Positions 6,281 through 13,163 of a stretch of 17,398 bases of DNA are shown piece by piece. The DNA is taken from assembly GCA_016214375.1 (NCBI GenBank), contig JACROQ010000073.1, positions 1 to 17,398 of the forward strand. Direction: 5' to 3'. Position 1 is the first letter of the stretch, and each line of letters opens with the position of its first letter. A model generated the notes under the pieces. The model was not told where the DNA came from. It searched no databases and saw nothing but the letters and a program-made list of their open reading frames with translations. Source of the stretch: Nitrospirota bacterium. Lineage in GTDB: Bacteria > Nitrospirota > 9FT-COMBO-42-15 > HDB-SIOI813. The position numbers and the translations under genes are program-made.

Positions 6281-6975
6281 AACCAAGAAATTTTGTTGAG
6301 AGCGCTAATCTTGCGATGGAAGGGATATTCCATGCTGCAAAGACCCAGCGGCACATGAGATACCACCTCTGGGCGGCCGGGGCGGTCATCTTCCTGAGCC
6401 TCCTCCTGGGCGTGACACGCATGGAGTTTCTGATACTCACCTTCATCATTTTATTGGTGCTGCTGGCGGAGATGCTCAACACGGCCATCGAGGTCATTGT
6501 TGATCTCGCATCCCCTGACTATAACCCCCTGGCAAAGATTGCAAAGGATGTGTCCGCAGGGGCAGTCTTCTTAGCCTCTGCAGGGGCTGTAATCACAGGC
6601 TATCTCATATTATTCCCTTACATAAAACAGCCATTCACAGGCGTCATCCGCTCTGTAGAGGATGCCTCTGAACACCTGACCCTGATTGCGGTGATCCTTG
6701 TAATGATTGCCGTGGTGCTCACCAAGGCCCATAGCCGGACAGGAAGGCCTTTTTACGGCGGGCTCCCCAGCGGGCATTCGGCAGTCTCATTCTCCATAAG
6801 CACCGCGGTTGTTTTCCTGACCAAAAATGCCCTGATATCGGTGATGACCTTTGTCCTGGCGATGATGGTCGCCTATAGCCGGGTCTCTCTGGGGATACAC
6901 ACCATCAGGGAAATTGTACTCGGGGCGCTCCTCGGGATGGTGATCACCGTCTTATTATTTCAAATCTTCGGATAA
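6277..6975 (+). CDS. DgkA-type lipid kinase fused to PAP2 phosphatase
   Basis: This 232-residue membrane protein joins two enzymes. Residues 1-115 are a DgkA-family kinase (undecaprenol or diacylglycerol kinase) with AEMLNTAIEVIVD; E65, N68 and E72 match the conserved ExxNTAxE active site, and there are about three membrane helices. Residues 130-232 are a PAP2 domain with motif 1 KAHSRTGRP (K150...R157-P158), motif 2 PSGH (164-167) and motif 3 S201-R202...H208. The final acid of motif 3 is E212 rather than the usual Asp. Together the parts could phosphorylate undecaprenol and remove phosphate from undecaprenyl (di)phosphate, affecting the lipid carrier of wall synthesis. That role is inferred from the families. 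The start overlaps the ybeY stop (ATGA), and ftsY follows after 6 bases. Confidence 0.9.
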   Translation: MKPRNFVESANLAMEGIFHAAKTQRHMRYHLWAAGAVIFLSLLLGVTRMEFLILTFIILLVLLAEMLNTAIEVIVDLASPDYNPLAKIAKDVSAGAVFLASAGAVITGYLILFPYIKQPFTGVIRSVEDASEHLTLIAVILVMIAVVLTKAHSRTGRPFYGGLPSGHSAVSFSISTAVVFLTKNALISVMTFVLAMMVAYSRVSLGIHTIREIVLGALLGMVITVLLFQIFG

Positions 6976-6981
6976 GGACCT

Positions 6982-7884
6982 ATGAATTTCTTTACAAGAC
7001 TCGGCAATAAACTGACACGAACCAAAGACAAGCTTATAGGGGATATCGATGCGCTTCTTTCAAGATGGAAAAAGGTAGATCCGGCACTGTTCGAAGAGTT
7101 AGAGGAAATCCTGATCTCAGCGGATATGGGGGTCACGGTGGCAGAGAGATTGATAGAAAAGATCAAGAAAGACAGGATTACCGAACCTCTGGCAATAAAG
7201 ACGGTTATCAGGGAGGGGATGCTCGCCATATTGACGGAGCATCAGGGGACACTCGCCCTCCCAGATGCCAGGCCTGCCGTGGTGGTCATCGTCGGGGTTA
7301 ACGGCACTGGAAAGACCACAACTATCGGAAAGATGTCGGAGAGGTTGCGGCGGGAGGGGAAAAAGGTGATCATTGCCGCTGCAGATACATTCCGGGCAGC
7401 GGCCATAGACCAGCTTAATGTCTGGGGTGAGCGGAGCGGGGCGGCTGTGATACGGCATGCGGACGGGGCAGACCCTGCCGCAGTGGTATTTGATGCCCTC
7501 TCAGCCGCTAAGGCGAGAGGGGCGGATGTCCTTATTGTAGATACGGCAGGAAGACTGCATACCAAGGTAAACCTGATGGAAGAGCTGAAGAAGATACAGC
7601 GGGTACTGGAGCGGGGGCATCCGGGGAGTCCCCATGAAGTCCTGCTCGTATTGGATGCCACTGCAGGACAGAATTCCCTTGTGCAGGCCCGTTTTTTCAA
7701 CAAGGATATCGGTATTACAGGGATCGTGCTCACGAAGTTAGACGGGACCGCAAAAGGAGGGATCATCTTCGGTATCATGGAAGAACTCAATATCCCTGTA
7801 AAAATGATCGGGGTCGGAGAGGGGATCGAGGACCTCAAAGACTTTAATCCACGGGAATTTGTAGAAGCCCTTTTTGGTAGATAA
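6982..7884 (+). CDS. ftsY: Signal recognition particle receptor FtsY
   Basis: This 300-residue SRP GTPase receives ribosome-SRP complexes at the inner membrane. After a short N-terminal helical bundle (about 1-85) the G domain shows GVNGTGKTT (105-113), DTFRAAA (135-141), DTAGR (187-191) and TKLDGTAKGG (251-260). It lacks the long acidic A domain of the E. coli protein, as is usual for compact FtsY proteins; the first residues MNFFTRLGNKL could be the short amphipathic membrane-targeting helix. AAGGA lies just before the ATG. It is the last gene of the phoH operon and ends at a long perfect hairpin. The NG-domain sequence could also suggest Ffh, but no M domain follows, so FtsY is clear. Confidence 0.97.
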   Translation: MNFFTRLGNKLTRTKDKLIGDIDALLSRWKKVDPALFEELEEILISADMGVTVAERLIEKIKKDRITEPLAIKTVIREGMLAILTEHQGTLALPDARPAVVVIVGVNGTGKTTTIGKMSERLRREGKKVIIAAADTFRAAAIDQLNVWGERSGAAVIRHADGADPAAVVFDALSAAKARGADVLIVDTAGRLHTKVNLMEELKKIQRVLERGHPGSPHEVLLVLDATAGQNSLVQARFFNKDIGITGIVLTKLDGTAKGGIIFGIMEELNIPVKMIGVGEGIEDLKDFNPREFVEALFGR

Positions 7885-7937
7885 AGGGGACAGATTTATT
7901 TTCCGGCATTGCCGGAAAATAAATCTGTCCCCTTTAT
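7881..7937. repeat. 57-bp perfect palindrome between convergent genes, likely bidirectional terminator
   Basis: Arms of 27 bp (7881-7907 and 7911-7937) pair perfectly around a 3-base loop ATT. The left arm starts ATAAAGGGGACAG, which ties it to the GGGGACAG palindromes in this window, and the tip is TTCCGGC/GCCGGAA. The arm overlaps the ftsY stop codon and ends five bases before the end of the dsbA-like gene. The T-rich end on either strand makes termination plausible, but that is inference. Confidence 0.85.
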
Positions 7938-7941
7938 CTTT

Positions 7942-8724
7942 CTACTTCCCTTGATCTGCCAGCAACTGGTCTATGACCTGCTTGAACGACTCGTAAGGCC
8001 TCGCGCCGACAATCCTTTTGCCTGTGATCTCTTTGCCCTTGCCCTGGGATTTGCCGATGAAAAAACTGGGGGTGCCGCTGACCCCTGCCTTTTTCCCGTC
8101 CTCGATATCCCTGTTTCTCTCTTCTGCATATTTGCCGCTGTCAAGCCCGGCATCAAAAGGCCCCGAATCCAACCCGATCTCTGCGGCATACTGTTTCAGT
8201 TTATCGACCATAAGGGCATTCTGATTCGCAAATAGCTTATCGTGCATCTCCCAGTACTTTCCCTGTTCCCCGGCACAATTAGCCGCCTCAGAGGCCTTTG
8301 GCGCCTGCTTATGAAACTCTAAGGGAAAATCTCTGAACACATATCTGACCTTTCCGGTCTTTATGTAGTCTCTCTCAATCTCCGGAAGTGTGCCCTGAAA
8401 AAACCGGCCGCAGAATGGGCACTGAAAGTCAGAGAATTCGATGATGGTCACCGGGGCATTGAGATCCCCCTTTACAGGGTCATCATTCATACTTACCACA
8501 GCCTCCTGCGGTTCCGGGGCCGGCGCCTGCTGCCGGGCAGTGATCTTCGTCTTCAGATCCTCAACGTCCTTTCTTAATTCCTGCATCTCCTTCCTTAATG
8601 CCTTTATCTCCTCTTCAGCCCTGCTGTTGGCTATATCCGCTGCCTCTGTAACAGGGTGCAGAGATAACACTAAGGAGAGGCATACGAGGAGACCTATACC
8701 GACAAGGACAAACCTTTCTTTCAT
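7942..8724 (-). CDS. Exported DsbA-family thioredoxin-fold protein
   Basis: This 260-residue protein has an N-terminal signal peptide or anchor (charged MKERF, hydrophobic 6-22, possible cleavage after VTEA). A coiled-coil stretch follows at about 33-62 and a Pro/Ala linker at 65-73. The DsbA-like thioredoxin fold carries the active-site pair CPFC (C102, C105) and the cis-proline in SGTPSFF (P219). C150 is an additional cysteine. It should act outside the inner membrane as a thiol-disulfide oxidoreductase or isomerase; the coiled coil may mediate dimer formation. Its ATG comes one base after the stop of the HD-GYP regulator, with GGGGG in the last codons of that gene serving as ribosome binding site, so it is co-transcribed with the signalling genes. 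Confidence 0.9.
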   Translation of the reverse strand: MKERFVLVGIGLLVCLSLVLSLHPVTEAADIANSRAEEEIKALRKEMQELRKDVEDLKTKITARQQAPAPEPQEAVVSMNDDPVKGDLNAPVTIIEFSDFQCPFCGRFFQGTLPEIERDYIKTGKVRYVFRDFPLEFHKQAPKASEAANCAGEQGKYWEMHDKLFANQNALMVDKLKQYAAEIGLDSGPFDAGLDSGKYAEERNRDIEDGKKAGVSGTPSFFIGKSQGKGKEITGKRIVGARPYESFKQVIDQLLADQGK

Positions 8725-8725
8725 A

Positions 8726-9784
8726 TTAACCCCCTATAGATTGATAATCGAATATCCCTGAGTAGCATTCAAGGAGTCCGCCGCTGAGAACGACGGAGAC
8801 GATGTCCGGGTCAAACTGTTTGCCGGACATCCGGGAGAGCTCTTCCCTGACATGATCCAATGCAAGGGCCGAACGGTAAGGCCGGTCACACAGCATGGCA
8901 TCCACGGCATCCGCAATGGCCACTACCCTGGCGCTCAGGGGAATGGCAGTCCCCTTCAACCTTTCCGGGAATCCTGTCCCGTCAAACCGCTCATGATGAC
9001 AGAGGATCACCGGCATCATCTCCTGGAGAAATTCCACAGAGGTTATGATCCTGGCCCCTATGGACGGATGTTTCTTGATCTCATCAAATTCAATGGGGTC
9101 CAACACCCCTTGCTTCTTAAGGATACTCCCCTCTACCCCTATTTTCCCAATGTCATGAATAAGCGCCGCCTGCTCCAAGGCCAATATTTTATCGGGCGGA
9201 ACCCCGATCCTCTCGGCCAGGAAAGCAGAAAACCTTGAAACCCTTTCAGAATGGCCCCTGGTATATTGATCCTTGGCATCAATCGCGGCGAGCAATGCCT
9301 TCACGGTACTTGCATAATGGTTTTCAATACTCCTCTTGGCATCCTCAATCTCTCTGGATAGCTCTGTAGTCGCGAGATGGAGCCTCTTAATCTCATCCTT
9401 CGTCCGGAGGTGCTCTCTCCTCTTCGCCACACCCTTCTCGACGATGTCTGTCACGTCTTTATGATCAAAGGGTTTGATCAAATAGTCCAGGGCCCCGTAC
9501 CGGAGCGCATTCTTTGCCGTCTCTACACTCGCATACGCGGTCATGAGGATGACCTCGATATCCGGCTTTACCTCCTTTATCTTGCGCAGGAGCTGGAGCC
9601 CATCCATGCCGGCCATCTTGATATCAACGATAACGACATCAAAACCCCTCTCCGCCATACACCCTATGGCACACTCCCCGCTATCCGCAGTGACAATCTC
9701 ATACCTCCCTTTGAGGATCATGCGGAGGGCCTCCCGCGGCCCCATCTCATCATCCACAACCAGGACACTGTCTTTGTTCTCCAT
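8726..9784 (-). CDS. Response regulator with HD-GYP domain (RpfG-like)
   Basis: This 352-residue soluble protein has a receiver domain at about 5-120 (D11-D12, phospho-acceptor D54 in VIVDIKMAGMDG, K104). A helical linker leads to an HD-GYP domain at about 160-345. The domain shows GHSERV (H178), HDIGKIG (210-216), HHERFDGTGFP (263-273) and ADAVDAM, so its metal ligands are complete; the name-giving triplet is GFP here, a common variant. HD-GYP proteins hydrolyse c-di-GMP to pGpG or GMP, so phosphorylation probably controls c-di-GMP breakdown. The ATG directly follows the TAG of the sensor kinase gene, and GGAGGTG lies 4 bases before it. The kinase encoded immediately upstream is its likely partner. 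Confidence 0.93.
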   Translation of the reverse strand: MENKDSVLVVDDEMGPREALRMILKGRYEIVTADSGECAIGCMAERGFDVVIVDIKMAGMDGLQLLRKIKEVKPDIEVILMTAYASVETAKNALRYGALDYLIKPFDHKDVTDIVEKGVAKRREHLRTKDEIKRLHLATTELSREIEDAKRSIENHYASTVKALLAAIDAKDQYTRGHSERVSRFSAFLAERIGVPPDKILALEQAALIHDIGKIGVEGSILKKQGVLDPIEFDEIKKHPSIGARIITSVEFLQEMMPVILCHHERFDGTGFPERLKGTAIPLSARVVAIADAVDAMLCDRPYRSALALDHVREELSRMSGKQFDPDIVSVVLSGGLLECYSGIFDYQSIGG

Positions 9785-11782
9785 CTACACCTCCTCCCGT
9801 GTTGACGCCGCAATAGGTAGCAGCACGGTCAATGTTGTCCCCTGATTTGGTGCACTCTCTATAGTGACCTTCCCCTTATGGTCTTCAATGATCTTCTGAC
9901 TTAAAGGAAGACCGAGCCCGACCCCCTTCTCCGGTGTGGTATAAAAGGGGTCAAAAGCCCTCTCGATATCCTCCTGAGGGATACCCCTTCCGGTATCCTT
10001 TATGGAAACCCTGATCATGGCATCTTTTAACAAAGACTCTACATTAACTGTCAATGTGCCCCCTGAATTCATGGCAATAAAGGAATTTTGCAGTATATAT
10101 GAAAAGGCCTTGCTTAACTGGGCCTTATCGGCAGAAAGTTTAAAGATCCCGGGTGCATAGTTCTTGACTATACGAAGGTCTGATGCCTTTAGATCTTTGA
10201 GAATGGATTCGAGGCTCTTTTCGATAAGCTCACCCATATCCACTGTCTCAAATTTATACTCTATTGGATGTACAAAGGCAATCAATTTTTCTATCAGGTT
10301 GTTTAATTTCTCGACCTCCCCGGTGACCGTCGTATAGAAGAATTCCTGAAAATCTTGGTCGTTATATCGGTCTTTCATAAGCTGAGTAAAAGTTCGGACT
10401 GCCACAAGCGGATTCCTGAGTTCATGCGCCATCCTCCCGACAAGCTCATTTAATACCTGCAGGGTCTCTCCCCTCTTCCTTTCCCTGCTCAATTCCTTCC
10501 TTGCGGATATGTCGTCTATGAGCACAACCCCGCCTATCAGCACCCCGGCAATGTCATATAACCCGTAGGTATCCACTGCAAGATACAGCCCCTCTGCCTC
10601 AGATACAATCTCATGCCTTCTGTAGACCTTTCTCTCCCTGACAGTCTCTCTGATTAAAGTGGCTATAGCAGGGGGGAGAAATCCGGCGCCCCTGCCGATC
10701 AGGTCGGAAGCCTTTCTATGCAAAATCTCCTCTGCCTTTGGATTAAATATCATGACCTCTTCCCGGTCATTTACCGTGATAACGCCGCTCCCCATCCGCT
10801 CCAGGATCTTCTGGATATACTCCTTTTGATAGCAGACCCGGTGATAATTATAAATATCCTGTATCGCCCTCCCAAAATAGTTTGAAAGGACAAACAGCCT
10901 CTCAATCTCTGTGTTGCTGTAGGCCTCACCTGTTATCTTGCTGTCAAGATTTAAGAGGCACAGGAGTCTCCCATCGGACATGATTGGGATACTGACGATG
11001 GCCTGCAACAACTCCATCTCCCTCAGCGCCCGGGTAAGGACGGTCTTCTGCCCTGCATCGGCCTCTGCCCTATCCCCCCTCAGCACCCTCCCCTTAGCCG
11101 AAAGCCACAATACCATTCCGCTGTCACAGGAGAGAGAGAACCTGGAGGCAAGATCGGGACGGAGCCCTCTTGATCCCTTAATCTTATAGACACCATCCGC
11201 TTCATCAAACAGGAAGAGGGATATACGGCCCACCCCGATCACATCCATGACGGCCTCCAGAAACAGACTGATCAGCTTATCAAGGTCAAAACTCGCGGCA
11301 AAAGTCCTTGACAGGGCAACGGCCTTTTCAAGGGGCTCAAAGGTCAGCGGCGGGCCTTCTCCCCTGCCTGAATATCTCTCTGGAGAGGAAACGGACTGGA
11401 GCCTGAAGTGTTCAAGCTCGTTTAACATATCCTGTCTTTCCTGCGACTTTCGAATGACGGCGCTCAGACTCTCCTTTGAAAGGGGTGCAGCGATCATCTC
11501 GTGAAACATCTCATGATATCTATCCAAATCCTCCCCTGACAGGTTTGAGGGAACGATCCCTATCCAGAGGAGATCCGGGATGGCTTTATGTCCCTTTATC
11601 CATCCTCCCCCCTTTTCAGATATTGCAACATCCACGGCTATCATACTGATCCGGGCTGTCCGCATCAGATCAGCCCCCTTTTCGAGGCTGTCCACCGGCA
11701 ATACGATGTATTCCTCTGTGAGTCCCGTTTGGAATCCGCGAACGATCTCGCCGGACAATGTGATGAGTAATAATATCTTCAC
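9785..11782 (-). CDS. Sensor histidine kinase (pseudo-receiver-GAF-PAS-HisKA-HATPase)
   Basis: This 665-residue protein has no clear membrane segment, so it probably senses a cytoplasmic signal. Residues 1-112 look like a receiver fold that lacks the usual acidic pair near the N-terminus. A GAF domain follows at about 160-305 and a PAS domain at about 325-430. The HisKA helix carries the phospho-histidine H453 in RMAHELRNPLVAVRTF. The ATPase domain at about 545-656 has N566 in QNSFIAM, DTGRGI (596-601) and GVGLGLPLS. The start is GTG at 11782 with AAAGG 7 bases upstream. The stop touches the start of the HD-GYP regulator gene, its probable phosphorylation target. A palindromic element separates it from the upstream kinase gene. 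Confidence 0.92.
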   Translation of the reverse strand: MKILLLITLSGEIVRGFQTGLTEEYIVLPVDSLEKGADLMRTARISMIAVDVAISEKGGGWIKGHKAIPDLLWIGIVPSNLSGEDLDRYHEMFHEMIAAPLSKESLSAVIRKSQERQDMLNELEHFRLQSVSSPERYSGRGEGPPLTFEPLEKAVALSRTFAASFDLDKLISLFLEAVMDVIGVGRISLFLFDEADGVYKIKGSRGLRPDLASRFSLSCDSGMVLWLSAKGRVLRGDRAEADAGQKTVLTRALREMELLQAIVSIPIMSDGRLLCLLNLDSKITGEAYSNTEIERLFVLSNYFGRAIQDIYNYHRVCYQKEYIQKILERMGSGVITVNDREEVMIFNPKAEEILHRKASDLIGRGAGFLPPAIATLIRETVRERKVYRRHEIVSEAEGLYLAVDTYGLYDIAGVLIGGVVLIDDISARKELSRERKRGETLQVLNELVGRMAHELRNPLVAVRTFTQLMKDRYNDQDFQEFFYTTVTGEVEKLNNLIEKLIAFVHPIEYKFETVDMGELIEKSLESILKDLKASDLRIVKNYAPGIFKLSADKAQLSKAFSYILQNSFIAMNSGGTLTVNVESLLKDAMIRVSIKDTGRGIPQEDIERAFDPFYTTPEKGVGLGLPLSQKIIEDHKGKVTIESAPNQGTTLTVLLPIAASTREEV

Positions 11783-11802
11783 AATTCAACCTTTCCTCAT
11801 AA

Positions 11803-11960
11803 TAGGCTGCCGAAAAAGTCCTGCATTGCCCAGGATTGTCATTCTGAGCGAAGCGAAGAATCTGATAAAACAATGAGTAATCAGACCCTTCACGGAGTTT
11901 ACCCTGAGCTTAGCCGAAGGGTTCAGGGTGACAGTGCAGGGCTTTTTCAGCAGCCTGCTA
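11803..11960. repeat. MITE-like palindromic element, copy 2
   Basis: This 158-bp element fills almost the whole gap between the two sensor kinase genes. Its right end, read on the minus strand, is TAGCAGGCTGCTGAAAAAG, identical to the left end of copy 1; its left end, TAGGCTGCCGAAAAAGTC, is a slightly decayed version. The core contains GTCATTCTGAGCGAAGCGAA and GAATCTGATAA on one side and TCAGACCCTTC...AGGGTGAC on the other. The terminal TAG at 11958-11960 is used as the stop codon of the upstream kinase gene. Confidence 0.85.
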
Positions 11961-13163
11961 AAGGGGGAGCATCAATGTAACCGTAGTCCCCTGGTTATGG
12001 ACACTCTCAATAGTGATCTCTCCATTGTGTTTTTCTATGATCTTCTTGCAGATAGAAAGACCAAGCCCTGTGCCGGCGCTTTTTGTCGTAAAAAATGGTT
12101 CAAAAAGGTGTATCTTATCTTCCTCCCTGACCCCGGTACCTGTGTCTGTTACCTTGACGATAAGTCTATCCCTGTGGATAACATCTTCACCCTTGAAAAC
12201 ATCTACCGTAATCTTTCCACCGTGCGACATAGCCTCCATGCTGTTTATAAATAGATTCAACAATACCTGTTTCAGTTGAAAGTTATCTCCATGGATCCCG
12301 GGGAGACCTTCAGCAAATCTCTTTTTAACCATAATCCCCTTTTGAGTCAATTGGGGAAAGAGCATCAGGAGGGTATCCCCTATGACCCGCGCCATGTCAA
12401 AGGACTCGATTTTGGGCTCAGAGGACTTTGCAAAGTCGAGGAGATCAGAGACGATACTTCCGATCCGATCGACCTCGTTTATGGCGATGTTTGCAAAATG
12501 GTTCCTAAACTCAGGGTCATCAAATCTCTCAGGGAGGAGCTGTGCCAATGTCTTTATCGAAACTAAGGGATTCTTAATCTCATGGGCAAGCCCGGCGGCT
12601 ATGGTGCCGAGGGATGCCAGTTTTTCTGCGGTCTCTTTTTGTACAATGATCTCTTCATAATGGACCCTCATCTCCTTCATCTCTTCCCTGATCCGGATAT
12701 TCGCGAGCAGGATCGACGTGTACTGTGCGAGGAGCGACAGGCAGGCCTCTTGTAAAGTACCGAAAGTCTCCTGAGGGCCTACTCCCCTCTCATACTGATC
12801 GACTATTAACAGGACCCCTGCTAAAGCCCCGCTTACCTTAATGGGCATAACCCTGTGGATCTTAACCTGCAGCTCTTCAAAAAGAAACCGGTAAAGCTCA
12901 TCATCGATTCTATAAAGGCCATCTCTCTGTGATAATTCCTCCACAAGGGTCTTAGGGATATACAATGTCTTCACCCCGTCTATTTCCCAGACGTCTTCTT
13001 CTGCCTTTCTAACGACGTAGCCTGCGTACCCTCCTGAAAGGGACAGAGTTAACTTCAGGGCGTAATGGAGCACCTCAGTACCGGCGCCCATGCCGGACAA
13101 CTCTTCGATCCCCTCTCTGAGGATTGCCAGAAGGGGGGTAGCAGAACCGTTATAGATTTCCAA
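11958..13163 (-). CDS. Sensor histidine kinase (GAF-like-HisKA-HATPase)
   Basis: This is a cytoplasmic kinase of 401 residues with the start chosen here. A GAF-like sensor region lies at about 20-155 and a helical linker at 155-182. The HisKA helix has phospho-histidine H194 in GLAHEIKNPLVSIKTL. The ATPase domain has the N-box NLFINSMEA, DTGTG at 340-344 and GTGLGLSI. The frame is open back to an ATG at 13250, but that would overlap the GGDEF gene by 100 bases and its extra residues look like out-of-frame GGDEF coding. I prefer TTG at 13163, preceded by GGTGGTG, overlapping the upstream stop by 14 bases. ATG at 13094 is another option. The stop codon is provided by the end of the repeat at 11803-11960. 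No regulator gene follows directly, so its partner may be the HD-GYP regulator. Confidence 0.88.
   Translation of the reverse strand: MEIYNGSATPLLAILREGIEELSGMGAGTEVLHYALKLTLSLSGGYAGYVVRKAEEDVWEIDGVKTLYIPKTLVEELSQRDGLYRIDDELYRFLFEELQVKIHRVMPIKVSGALAGVLLIVDQYERGVGPQETFGTLQEACLSLLAQYTSILLANIRIREEMKEMRVHYEEIIVQKETAEKLASLGTIAAGLAHEIKNPLVSIKTLAQLLPERFDDPEFRNHFANIAINEVDRIGSIVSDLLDFAKSSEPKIESFDMARVIGDTLLMLFPQLTQKGIMVKKRFAEGLPGIHGDNFQLKQVLLNLFINSMEAMSHGGKITVDVFKGEDVIHRDRLIVKVTDTGTGVREEDKIHLFEPFFTTKSAGTGLGLSICKKIIEKHNGEITIESVHNQGTTVTLMLPL

Noticed and set aside
7242..7838. A 198-codon minus-strand open frame opposite ftsY
   Set aside because: It is a shadow of ftsY; its composition is Ser/Pro-rich as expected from antisense reading.
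9377..9845. Plus-strand frames of 100-142 codons opposite the HD-GYP gene
   Set aside because: The minus-strand gene has complete receiver and HD-GYP motifs, so these are shadows.
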